The notes below the pieces were generated by a model. That model had not been told where the DNA came from, did not search any database, and saw nothing but the letters and a program-made list of their open reading frames with translations. 64,000 nt of DNA from Pseudomonas iranensis. Its GTDB lineage: Bacteria > Pseudomonadota > Gammaproteobacteria > Pseudomonadales > Pseudomonadaceae. The position numbers were made by a program, and so were the translations under genes. Positions 45,229-55,638 of the stretch are shown in pieces (position 1 is the first letter of the stretch; each line of letters begins with the position of its first letter). Where the stretch lies: positions 5,431,501 to 5,495,500 of the forward strand of contig NZ_CP077092.1 in NCBI RefSeq assembly GCF_014268585.2, written 5' to 3'.

Positions 45229-45319
45229 CTGTGGGAGCGAGCCTGCTCGCGAAGGCGGTCTGTCAGACACATCAATTTTGAATGTGTCGCCGCCTTCGCG
45301 AGCAGGCTCGCTCCCACAG
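45229..45319. repeat. REP doublet, GTGGGAGCGAGC family
   Basis: CTGTGGGAGCGAGCCTGCTC at the left and the complement at the right with TGTCAGACACA..TGTGTCG in the spacer. Between miaB and the phoH-like gene. Confidence 0.9.
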
Positions 45320-45429
45320 GCAAAGCGCAGCGGCGCTGATCGGCTGAGATATTTAAGAGCTTTCGCACCCACGCCACTGGCGTTATCCTTGATTTCATCC
45401 TAATTGCCCCAGGGCGGCTAAATACGACC

Positions 45430-46422
45430 TTGAACGCACCCATCGAACCACATCGTTTTCTCCTCGAGCCTTTTGAGGCTCGCCGCTTCGCCAATCTGTG
45501 CGGGCAATTCGACGAGCATTTGCGCTTGATCGAACAGCGCCTGGCCATCGAGATCCGCAACCGCGGAAACCAGTTCGAGCTGATTGGCGATCCAAAACTC
45601 ACCACGTCCGCGGAAAACCTGCTGCGCCGCCTGTACCGGGAAACCAAGGGTACCGAGCTGTCGCCAGACCTGGTGCACCTGTTCATTCAGGAATCAGCAG
45701 ATATCGACAACCCGGCCCCTGCCGAAGCGACCGTCGCCCTGCGCACCAAGAAAGGCATGATTCGCCCGCGCGGCTTGAATCAGCAGCGCTACGTGAAGGA
45801 AATCCTCGGTAACGACATCAACTTCGGCATCGGCCCGGCCGGTACCGGCAAGACCTATCTGGCCGTGGCCTGCGCGGTGGATGCGCTGGAGCGCGAGCAG
45901 ATCCGCCGCATCCTGCTGGTGCGTCCGGCAGTCGAAGCGGGAGAAAAGCTCGGTTTCCTGCCCGGCGACCTGTCGCAGAAGATCGACCCGTACCTGCGCC
46001 CGCTCTACGACGCGCTGTACGAAATGCTCGGTTTCGAATACGTCGCCAAGCTGATCGAGAAACAGGTGATCGAAGTCGCGCCGCTGGCCTACATGCGCGG
46101 TCGTACGCTGAACAACAGCTTCATCATTCTCGACGAAAGCCAGAACACCACGGTCGAGCAGATGAAGATGTTCCTCACCCGCATCGGCTTCGGCTCCACC
46201 GCCGTGATCACCGGCGACATCACCCAGGTCGACCTGCCGCGCGGCACCAAGTCCGGCTTGCACCATGTGATCGAAGTGCTCAAAGACGTGCCGGGCATCA
46301 GCTTCACCCATTTCCAGCCCAAAGACGTCGTGCGCCACCCGTTGGTGCAGCGGATTGTCGAGGCCTACGAGCGCTTCGAGACCCGTGCCGAAGCTGCGAA
46401 GGAAGCCTCGCGCGATGCTTGA
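45430..46422 (+). CDS. ybeZ: PhoH-like ATPase YbeZ
   Basis: 330 residues. Walker A GPAGTGKT is at 135-142 ([14 protein letters not shown]) and Walker [10 protein letters not shown] at about 232-240; [19 protein letters not shown] and [10 protein letters not shown] follow. The likely start is TTG (about [13 protein letters not shown]); no ATG lies nearby and the sequence after it fits PhoH family N-termini, so this is a rare start. It works with the rRNA endonuclease YbeY in ribosome maturation. ybeY begins 8 bases before its stop, so the two are coupled. Confidence 0.9.
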   Translation: MNAPIEPHRFLLEPFEARRFANLCGQFDEHLRLIEQRLAIEIRNRGNQFELIGDPKLTTSAENLLRRLYRETKGTELSPDLVHLFIQESADIDNPAPAEATVALRTKKGMIRPRGLNQQRYVKEILGNDINFGIGPAGTGKTYLAVACAVDALEREQIRRILLVRPAVEAGEKLGFLPGDLSQKIDPYLRPLYDALYEMLGFEYVAKLIEKQVIEVAPLAYMRGRTLNNSFIILDESQNTTVEQMKMFLTRIGFGSTAVITGDITQVDLPRGTKSGLHHVIEVLKDVPGISFTHFQPKDVVRHPLVQRIVEAYERFETRAEAAKEASRDA

Positions 46423-46909
46423 GCTGGATCTGCAAATCGCCACCGAGGCCAGCGCGCCGAGTGAAGCCGAGTTCCGCCAGTGGTGCGAACTGGCCCTGCG
46501 CCAGCGCAGCGCTGATTCGGAAATGACCATGCGTCTGGTCGACGAGGAAGAAGGCCGCGAGCTCAATCGCACCTGGCGCCACAAGGACTACGCGACCAAT
46601 GTGTTGTCGTTCCCGGCGGAAGTGCCTGACGAGTTTCTCGATATCCCGCTGCTCGGCGATCTGGTGATCTGCGTGGCCGTGGTCGAACGCGAAGCCGCCG
46701 AGCAGGGCAAGGAACTAAAGGCCCACTGGGCACATCTGGTCATTCACGGCTGCTTGCATCTGCTCGGTTACGACCATATAGATGACGACGAAGCCGAAGA
46801 AATGGAAGCACTGGAACGCGAGTTGCTTGCTGAACTGGGCTATCCCGATCCGTACGCGGACGACGAAACCGAACACTCCCCCATCGTTACAACAAAGGAT
46901 TCAGAGTAA
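46415..46909 (+). CDS. ybeY: endoribonuclease YbeY
   Basis: 164 residues. The zinc site is H111, H115 and H121 in [14 protein letters not shown], the canonical HGxLHLx[13 protein letters not shown] and [10 protein letters not shown] are conserved. It takes part in 16S rRNA 3'-end maturation and late ribosome quality control. It overlaps ybeZ by eight bases and is followed after five bases by corC. Confidence 0.95.
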   Translation: MLELDLQIATEASAPSEAEFRQWCELALRQRSADSEMTMRLVDEEEGRELNRTWRHKDYATNVLSFPAEVPDEFLDIPLLGDLVICVAVVEREAAEQGKELKAHWAHLVIHGCLHLLGYDHIDDDEAEEMEALERELLAELGYPDPYADDETEHSPIVTTKDSE

Positions 46910-46914
46910 TCGCT

Positions 46915-47754
46915 ATGAGCGAAGATCGATCGAGCAACGGGCAGAAGTCATGGCTGGGTAAACTGACCCAGGCTTTTGCCCACGAGCCGAAGAACCGTCA
47001 GGAGCTCCTCGAGCTGCTGCGTGATGCACATCAGAACAAACTGCTGGACAGCGAAGCGCTGGCCATCGTCGAAGGCGCCATCCAGGTGGCTGACCTGCAA
47101 GTGCGCGACATCATGGTGCCGCGCTCGCAGATGATCAGCATCAAGGCGACCCAGACACCCCGTGAATTCCTCCCTGCCGTGGTCGACTCGGCCCACTCGC
47201 GCTACCCGGTCATCGGCGAAAGCCATGACGACGTGATGGGCGTGCTGCTGGCCAAGGACCTGCTGCCGCTGATCCTCAAGGAGAACGGTGACAGCTTCAA
47301 CATCAAGGACCTGCTGCGCCCGGCCACCTTCGTGCCGGAGTCCAAGCGCCTGAACGTGCTGCTGCGTGAATTCCGCGCCAACCACAACCACATGGCCATC
47401 GTCATCGACGAATACGGCGGCGTGGCCGGTCTGGTGACCATCGAAGACGTGCTCGAGCAGATCGTCGGCGACATCGAGGACGAGCACGACGTCGAAGAAG
47501 ACAGCTACATCAAGCCGCTGCCCAGCGGTGATTTCCTGATCAAGGCGCTGACGCCGATCGAGAACTTCAACGAGTTCTTCGACAGTGAATTCTCCGACGA
47601 CGAGTTCGACACCGTCGGCGGTCTGGTGATGAGCGCGTTCGGCCATTTGCCAAAACGCAACGAAATCACTGAAATCGGCGCCTATCGTTTCCGCATCCTG
47701 AACGCCGACAGCCGCCGGATTCACTTGCTGCGACTGACGCCTATCGCTCGTTAA
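46915..47754 (+). CDS. corC: CorC/HlyC family transporter-associated protein
   Basis: 279 residues, cytosolic. Two CBS domains sit at about 65-190 (VRDIMVPRSQMISIKA, VVDSAHSRYPVIGESHDDVMGVLLAKDLLP, FRANHNHMAIVIDEYGGVAGLVTIEDVLEQIVGDIEDEHD). The CorC_HlyC domain is at 200-279 (FDTVGGLVMSAFGHLPKRNEI, FRILNADSRRIHLLRL). Related proteins tie Mg2+/Co2+ export to CorA-type channels; no membrane helices are present here. It lies in the ybeZ-ybeY-corC-lnt operon. Confidence 0.92.
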   Translation: MSEDRSSNGQKSWLGKLTQAFAHEPKNRQELLELLRDAHQNKLLDSEALAIVEGAIQVADLQVRDIMVPRSQMISIKATQTPREFLPAVVDSAHSRYPVIGESHDDVMGVLLAKDLLPLILKENGDSFNIKDLLRPATFVPESKRLNVLLREFRANHNHMAIVIDEYGGVAGLVTIEDVLEQIVGDIEDEHDVEEDSYIKPLPSGDFLIKALTPIENFNEFFDSEFSDDEFDTVGGLVMSAFGHLPKRNEITEIGAYRFRILNADSRRIHLLRLTPIAR

Positions 47755-47768
47755 TTCTAAGGACTGAA

Positions 47769-49292
47769 ATGCGCTGGACAACCCGCCCCGGCTGGCCCGG
47801 TAACCTGCTGGCCGTGGCGGCCGGTGCAATCACCACATTCGCTCTCGCACCGTTCGACATCTGGCCGCTGGCATTGCTGGCGGTTGGTCTGTTCTATGCC
47901 GGTTTGCGTGAGCTGAGCCCGCGTCAGGCGCTCGGCCGTGGCTGGTGCTTCGGCTTCGGTCTGTTCGGTGCCGGCACCAGTTGGATCTATTACAGCATTC
48001 ATCATTTCGGTGGCGCTTCGGTGTTGCTCGCCGGGTTCCTGATGCTGCTGTTCACGGCGGCGATTGCCTGGTTCTTCGCCCTGCCCGCCTGGTTGTGGGC
48101 GCGCTGGTTGCGGCGTAACGAAGCACCGCTGGCGGATGCCTTGGCGTTTGCGGCGTTGTGGGTCGGCCAGGAAGCCTTTCGCGGCTGGTTCCTCACCGGT
48201 TTCCCATGGCTTTATTCCGGTTACAGCCAGCTCGACGGCCCGCTGGCCGGGCTCGCGCCGGTGGGCGGGATGTGGCTGGTCTCGTTTGTTCTGGCACTGA
48301 CCGCAGCGCTGATCTACAACGCGCCGCGCTTGTTGCACGCTCGTCGCAAGGTTTTCATTGCGGCCGGTCTGATACTTCTGGCGGGGCCTTGGGTGGCGGG
48401 TATCGCGCTCAAGGGCCACGCGTGGACCAGCCCGTCCGGCGCACCGCTGACCGTGGCCGCAATTCAGGGCAACGTCGCGCAGAGCATGAAATGGGACCCG
48501 GCCGAGCTCAACGCGCAACTGGCGCTGTACCGTGATCTGAGCTTCCGCTCCAAACCGGTCGATCTGCTGATCTGGCCGGAGACCGCCGTGCCGGTGTTGA
48601 AGGAGTCCGCCGAGGGCTACCTGACGATGATGGGCAACTTCGCCGCCGAGCGTAAATCAGCGCTGATCACCGGTGTGCCGATCCGCCAGACCGTGCATCA
48701 CGAACGGCGCTTCTTCAACGGCATCACCGTCGTCGGCGAAGGCGACGGCACTTACCTGAAGCAGAAACTGGTGCCGTTCGGCGAATACGTGCCGTTGCAG
48801 GATGTGTTGCGCGGTTTGATCGCGTTCTTCGACCTGCCGATGTCGGACTTCGCGCGCGGCCCGTCGGATCAAGCGCTCTTGCAAGCCAAGGGTTACCAGA
48901 TCGCACCGTTTATCTGCTACGAAGTGGTCTATCCGGAATTCGCCGCCGGCCTGTCGGCACGCAGTGATCTGCTGCTGACGATCAGCAACGACACCTGGTT
49001 CGGCACGTCCATCGGGCCGCTGCAGCATTTACAGATGGCGCAGATGCGCGCGCTGGAGGCCGGACGCTGGATGATCCGCGCCACCAACAACGGCGTCACC
49101 GGCCTGATCAACCCGTTCGGGCAGATCACCGAACAGATTCCGCAGTTCGAACAAGGTGTGCTGTACGGCGAAGTGGTACCGATGCACGATCTGACGCCGT
49201 ACTTGCAATGGCGCTCGTGGCCGTTGATCGTGTTGTGCCTGCTGCTGTTTGGCTGGGCGCTGATGGCCAGCCGCATGTCGAAGACCCTCTGA
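47769..49292 (+). CDS. lnt: apolipoprotein N-acyltransferase
   Basis: 507 residues. N-terminal membrane helices (about 15-200) precede a nitrilase-type domain. The catalytic triad appears as E271 (IWPETAVP), K331 (YLKQKLVPFGEYVP) and C383 (FICYEVVYPEF). FLTGFPWLYSGYSQ and NDTWFGTSIGPLQHLQMAQMRALEAGR are also family marks. It adds the third acyl chain to outer-membrane lipoproteins in the inner membrane. It ends the ybeZ-ybeY-corC-lnt block and is followed by a repeat. Confidence 0.95.
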   Translation: MRWTTRPGWPGNLLAVAAGAITTFALAPFDIWPLALLAVGLFYAGLRELSPRQALGRGWCFGFGLFGAGTSWIYYSIHHFGGASVLLAGFLMLLFTAAIAWFFALPAWLWARWLRRNEAPLADALAFAALWVGQEAFRGWFLTGFPWLYSGYSQLDGPLAGLAPVGGMWLVSFVLALTAALIYNAPRLLHARRKVFIAAGLILLAGPWVAGIALKGHAWTSPSGAPLTVAAIQGNVAQSMKWDPAELNAQLALYRDLSFRSKPVDLLIWPETAVPVLKESAEGYLTMMGNFAAERKSALITGVPIRQTVHHERRFFNGITVVGEGDGTYLKQKLVPFGEYVPLQDVLRGLIAFFDLPMSDFARGPSDQALLQAKGYQIAPFICYEVVYPEFAAGLSARSDLLLTISNDTWFGTSIGPLQHLQMAQMRALEAGRWMIRATNNGVTGLINPFGQITEQIPQFEQGVLYGEVVPMHDLTPYLQWRSWPLIVLCLLLFGWALMASRMSKTL

Positions 49293-49297
49293 GAAAT

Positions 49298-49401
49298 GTG
49301 GCGAGGGGATTTATCCCCGCTGGAGTGCGCAGCAGTCCCCTCTTCTGAAGGCAAGAGAGGGGCCGCTACGCGCCCCCACGGAGATAAATCCCCTCGCCAC
49401 A
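49298..49401. repeat. inverted repeat, GTGGCGAGGGGATT family
   Basis: GTGGCGAGGGGATTTATCCC at the left and GATAAATCCCCTCGCCAC at the right; CCCCTCTTCTG..AGAGAGGGG lies between. It sits between convergent lnt and ydcF. Confidence 0.85.
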
Positions 49402-49407
49402 ATGACT

Positions 49408-50169
49408 TCAGCGGTAAAACAACGAATACCCCACCTGCCCCACCGCTTCATTGAGCAATTGCCCGCTCTGCCAGATCGACTTGAATTCCGGCAGCCAGCC
49501 GCCAAATGGCCGGGCGTTATCGGTACCGAGGAAACCCACCGGTGCCGGCACCACTTCGAATCCGGCCTGCTCAAAGCTCCACACTGCACGCGGCATGTGC
49601 CACGCCTGCGTCACCACGACGACCCGCTTGATCCCTTGCGGCAAGAGGATATCTGCCGTCATCTTCGCGTTCTCCCATGTGGTGCGGCTCTCGCCTTCCT
49701 GCCAGCGCACCGTTACGTCGAAATCATCACGCAACGAATCTGCCATCAATTTCGCTTCGGTAGGCGGCGTGCCGTAGTGCAGGCCGCCGCTGGTCAGAAT
49801 CGGCAGGCCCGAGGCCTTGGCCAGGCGTGCGGCGTAACGCTGACGCTCAAGGCCGACGCCGGTCGGCTGGTCTTCGCCCCAGGCCAGATCACCGCGCTCA
49901 CGCCCCGAGCCCAGCACCACAATCGCATCGGCGCGTTGCGCCAGCGTTGCCCATTCCTGCCGCGCCAGCGGCGGCTCTCGTTCCAGCGCCTTGGCGCTCC
50001 ACTGCACTACCACCGGCAGGCTCATCAGCCACAGGCCGCCAAAGCCGAGGGCAAAACACACGCCCGCCAGACGCGGCCGCGAGCGGCGCAGCCACCAGGC
50101 GGCCAGCAACAGCAGCAAAAGAATGCCGGGCGGCAGTAAAAGTTGTTTGATGAAATAGCGAAAGGGCAT
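49408..50169 (-). CDS. DUF218/YdcF-like membrane protein (ElyC-like)
   Basis: 253 residues with two N-terminal membrane helices (about 8-23 and 34-53) and a C-terminal DUF218 domain. The motifs are DAIVVLGSGRERG, ARLAKASGLPILTSGGLHYGTPPTEAKLMADSL and VVVVTQAWHMPRAVWSFEQAGF. ElyC and SanA of this family act in envelope or peptidoglycan maintenance. The start codon is directly preceded by a perfect hairpin that holds its ribosome site in the loop (see 50171-50190). Confidence 0.83.
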   Translation of the reverse strand: MPFRYFIKQLLLPPGILLLLLLAAWWLRRSRPRLAGVCFALGFGGLWLMSLPVVVQWSAKALEREPPLARQEWATLAQRADAIVVLGSGRERGDLAWGEDQPTGVGLERQRYAARLAKASGLPILTSGGLHYGTPPTEAKLMADSLRDDFDVTVRWQEGESRTTWENAKMTADILLPQGIKRVVVVTQAWHMPRAVWSFEQAGFEVVPAPVGFLGTDNARPFGGWLPEFKSIWQSGQLLNEAVGQVGYSLFYR

Positions 50170-50170
50170 C

Positions 50171-50190
50171 GGGCATCTCCAAAGATGCCC
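50171..50190 (-). promoter_or_regulatory. hairpin over the ydcF ribosome binding site
   Basis: GGGCATCT, loop CCAA, AGATGCCC on the plus strand; read on the minus strand the loop is TTGG and the GGAG ribosome site spans loop and stem. It lies one base before the ATG at 50169. The structure could block translation initiation when folded. Confidence 0.55.
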
Positions 50191-50273
50191 GAAGCCTAAG
50201 AGTGTTGATTACGCGTTACAACCAGTAGGCCGGATCCGGTTGCAAAAGATCCGTTTCATGACCTGCCATGCGC

Positions 50274-50597
50274 TTACTTGGCCTGCACAGAACGCACCTT
50301 GCCGGTGTCTCTGCGCGGCGCCTTGTCCTTGAGCCAGATGACCTTGGCCGAATGTGCTGCATCGAGTTGCTTCACTGCTTGAGACAGGCATCCCTGCGTT
50401 TCACGTTCACTGCGATCCAGATAGGCCTTGACCAGTTTGAACTCGGCGGGACTCAAGCCACGCAATTCCAGTTCCAGGGGGCGCTCGTCGCGCAGCCGGT
50501 CGGCGGTTTTAACGGCGTCCAGCGCCATGCCCAGACGATCGATCAACCTTTCGTACAACTCGGGTTTCGTTACGTTCTTTTTCCGTTGCTCCACCAT
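50274..50597 (-). CDS. small conserved protein of unknown function
   Basis: 107 residues, basic and helical, starting MVEQRKKNVTKPELYERLIDRLGMALDAVKTADRL with a GAGG site just before. It contains one cysteine (QGCLSQ) and a basic tail (PRRDTGKVRSVQAK). The pattern is of a small soluble nucleic-acid-associated or regulatory protein, but the family is not recognised. It is upstream of ydcF on the same strand and divergent from leuS. Confidence 0.65.
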   Translation of the reverse strand: MVEQRKKNVTKPELYERLIDRLGMALDAVKTADRLRDERPLELELRGLSPAEFKLVKAYLDRSERETQGCLSQAVKQLDAAHSAKVIWLKDKAPRRDTGKVRSVQAK

Positions 50598-50717
50598 CCC
50601 TCACCTCATTGAAGATAAGACTCACTCCCCAATTAGAGCTTAGCTTCGCTGCACGAACCGGCTACACGCCGCGACCAACGGCCCTCGTCGTCCAAAAGCT
50701 CTGGCAAACAGCTGTAA

Positions 50718-53459
<2,742 letters not shown>

Positions 53460-53467
53460 ATTGGATC

Positions 53468-53491
53468 GGCTGCCAGGCTCGCCTGGCAGCC
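53468..53491. terminator. stem-loop between leuS and lptE
   Basis: GGCTGCCAGG, loop CTCG, CCTGGCAGCC: a perfect ten-pair stem. No T run follows, so it may weaken rather than end transcription. Confidence 0.5.
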
Positions 53492-53547
53492 AGTAAAACC
53501 TTTCGGGCCGCAGAGTCGGCTCACCTGGTTTCAAGGGGAGCAACACA

Positions 53548-54153
53548 ATGATCAAACGCAATCTGCTGGTGATGGGCCTCGCCGTTCTGCTGAGCGCCTG
53601 CGGTTTCCAGTTGCGTGGTACCGGCACCAACGAACTGTCGATCAAGGAAATCGACCTGAGCGCGCGTAACGCTTATGGCGAAACCGTAAGACAGCTGCGT
53701 CAGACGCTGGAGTCCAGCGGCGTCAAGGTCTACACAGGCGCGCCGTACAAGCTGTATCTGGCTGACGAACAGGAAAGCCAGCGCATTCTCAGCTATGCCG
53801 GTGCCGGGCGCACAGGCGAGTATCAGGTCAACACTGTGCTGAGCTATGAGCTCCGCGGCGACAAAGACCTGTCCCTGCTTAGCGACAAGCTCGAAGTGCA
53901 GAAGGTGTTCATTCACGACGGCAACAACCTCGTCGGCTCCGATCAGGAAGCCAACGACGCTCGTCATGAAATCCGTCGCGAGCTGGTGCAACGCATGATG
54001 CTGCGCCTGTCACAGCTGACCCCGGGCCAGTTGCAGCAACTGCAGCAAACCGCCAACGACCGCGCCAAGGCTGAAGCCGATGCACTGGAAGCGGCGCAGA
54101 AGGCTGAGGCGGAAACTCCGCGTCAGTCGCCGCTCGAAATCCCGCAGCAGTAA
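53548..54153 (+). CDS. lptE: LPS-assembly lipoprotein LptE
   Basis: 201 residues. Signal peptide with lipobox LLSAC (KRNLLVMGLAVLLSACGFQLRG), so Cys18 or 19 is lipidated. The conserved start GFQLRGTGTNELSIKEIDL follows. The alpha-beta core includes RQTLESSGVKVY and YQVNTVLSYELRGDKDLSL. The C-terminal 40 residues are Gln/Ala/Lys/Glu-rich. It plugs LptD in the outer membrane for LPS insertion. It lies in the leuS-lptE-holA order common to gammaproteobacteria. Confidence 0.93.
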   Translation: MIKRNLLVMGLAVLLSACGFQLRGTGTNELSIKEIDLSARNAYGETVRQLRQTLESSGVKVYTGAPYKLYLADEQESQRILSYAGAGRTGEYQVNTVLSYELRGDKDLSLLSDKLEVQKVFIHDGNNLVGSDQEANDARHEIRRELVQRMMLRLSQLTPGQLQQLQQTANDRAKAEADALEAAQKAEAETPRQSPLEIPQQ

Positions 54154-54160
54154 GACGGTC

Positions 54161-54178
54161 GGGGCGCTCAGGCGCCCC
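54161..54178. terminator. stem-loop between lptE and holA
   Basis: GGGGCGC, loop TCAG, GCGCCCC. It is 7 bases after the lptE stop; the following sequence is C/T-rich without a clean T run. Confidence 0.45.
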
Positions 54179-54192
54179 GCTCGCCCTTCTTT

Positions 54193-55230
54193 ATGAAGCT
54201 CGCTCCCGCACAACTCGGCAAACACCTGCAAGGCGCACTCGCGCCGGTCTACGTTATCAGCGGCGATGACCCCTTGCTGTGTCAGGAAGCCGCCGACGCC
54301 ATCCGCAGTGCTGCTCGCCAGCAAGGTTTCGACGAACGTCAGGTATTCGCCGCCGACGCCAATTTCGATTGGGGCACGTTGTTGCAGGCCGGCGCAAGCA
54401 TGTCGCTGTTCGCCGAAAAACGCCTGCTGGAACTGCGCCTGCCCTCGGGCAAGCCTGGCGACAAAGGTGCTGCGGCGCTGATCGAATACTGCTCGCGCCC
54501 CGCTGAAGACACTGTCCTGCTGATCAGCTTGCCGAAGCTCGATGGCAGCGCGCAGAAAACCAAGTGGGGCAAGGCGCTGGTCGAAGGTCAGCAGGTCCAG
54601 TTTGTGCAGATCTGGCCGGTGGATGCCAATCAGCTGCCCAGCTGGATTCGTCAGCGCTTGTCACAGGCAGGCCTGTCGGCGAGTCAGGACGCGGTCGAAT
54701 TGATTGCCGCGCGTGTCGAAGGCAACCTGCTCGCCGCCGCCCAGGAAATCGAAAAGCTCAAACTGATGGCCGAAGGTGGGCAGATCACCGTCGAAACCGT
54801 GCAGGCCGCCGTGGCCGACAGTGCCCGGTTTGACGTGTTCGGCCTGACCGACGCGGTGCTCAACGGCGAACCGGCCCACGCCTTGCGCATGCTTGAGGGC
54901 CTGCGCGGCGAAGGCGTCGAACCGCCGGTGATCCTCTGGGCACTGGCGCGGGAGTTGCGCCTGTTGGCCAACATTTCCCTGCAATACAGCCAGGGCACGC
55001 CACTGGACAAGTGTTTCAGCCAGTCGAAACCGCCGGTCTGGGACAAGCGCAAGCCGCTGATGAGCAAGGCTTTGCAACGCTACTCGGCGCAACGCTGGGC
55101 GCAATTGCTGCTCGAAGCACAGCGTATCGATGCGCAGATCAAGGGCCAGGCGGCGGGTTCGCCGTGGATGAGCTTGAGTCGTCTGGCGTTGTTGATGGCT
55201 GGCCAGCGCCTGACACTTCCTGCCGAATAA
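54193..55230 (+). CDS. holA: DNA polymerase III delta subunit
   Basis: 345 residues. The N-terminal KLAPAQLGKHLQGALAPVYVISGDDPLLCQEAADAIR is the canonical HolA start (the GDDPLLxQEA element). The AAA+-like core and the C-terminal helical bundle that contacts the clamp loader are present in length and pattern. It opens the beta clamp in the clamp loader. It ends the leuS-lptE-holA row. Confidence 0.93.
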   Translation: MKLAPAQLGKHLQGALAPVYVISGDDPLLCQEAADAIRSAARQQGFDERQVFAADANFDWGTLLQAGASMSLFAEKRLLELRLPSGKPGDKGAAALIEYCSRPAEDTVLLISLPKLDGSAQKTKWGKALVEGQQVQFVQIWPVDANQLPSWIRQRLSQAGLSASQDAVELIAARVEGNLLAAAQEIEKLKLMAEGGQITVETVQAAVADSARFDVFGLTDAVLNGEPAHALRMLEGLRGEGVEPPVILWALARELRLLANISLQYSQGTPLDKCFSQSKPPVWDKRKPLMSKALQRYSAQRWAQLLLEAQRIDAQIKGQAAGSPWMSLSRLALLMAGQRLTLPAE

Positions 55231-55250
55231 CCTGTTTCCCGCATAACGGC

Positions 55251-55322
55251 CATTCGCGAGCAAGCTCGCTCCCACATTGAAATGCATTCCAAATGTGGGA
55301 GCGAGCTTGCTCGCGAAAGCGC
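55251..55322. repeat. compact REP doublet, GTGGGAGCGAGC family
   Basis: CATTCGCGAGCAAGCTCGCT then CCCACAT at the left and ATGTGGGAGCGAGCTTGCTC at the right with a 15-base spacer. The arms face inward, as at 13634. It lies between holA and arfA. Confidence 0.88.
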
Positions 55323-55412
55323 CAGAACATTCCTACACAACAGGCACTGGACAGACGCCCAACATCGGCAGATTATTTGCCGCGCCAAACCCACTCAATC
55401 CAGAGAACCCTC

Positions 55413-55577
55413 ATGAGCAAAAAGCCAGCAAAGCATGGCCCCAACAAGGCCAAATCCATCGTCGCCCAGCCCTTGTTCCGCAGCCGCCAGGAACGACCAG
55501 CCAAGGGCAAAGGCAGCTACCGTCGCGAAGCCTTCCGGTCTGATAACCGGGAGGCTTTTTACTTTCTGGCTGCCTGA
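55413..55577 (+). CDS. arfA: alternative ribosome-rescue factor A
   Basis: 54 residues: MSKKPAKHGPNKAKSIVAQP then a basic stretch (SRQERPAKGKGSYRREAF). ArfA recruits RF2 to ribosomes stalled at a non-stop end and works when the tmRNA system is overloaded. The basic tail that enters the mRNA channel is present. A full rho-independent terminator lies inside the frame (55528-55560, codons 39-50), so most transcripts should end before the stop codon. In E. coli arfA this makes the mRNA non-stop and subject to tmRNA, giving a self-regulating switch; the same is inferred here. Confidence 0.92.
   Translation: MSKKPAKHGPNKAKSIVAQPLFRSRQERPAKGKGSYRREAFRSDNREAFYFLAA
55528..55560 (+). terminator. rho-independent terminator inside arfA
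   Basis: AAGCCTTCCGGT, loop CTGATA, ACCGGGAGGCTT and a T run. The stem is eleven pairs around one mismatch. It lies within the arfA reading frame from codon 39 to 50, five codons before the stop. Confidence 0.88.
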
Positions 55578-55638
55578 AGCGCACCACCCCCCGCTCATGT
55601 TAAGGTCTGCACCTGATTCGTTTCCCCTGGAACTGTGC

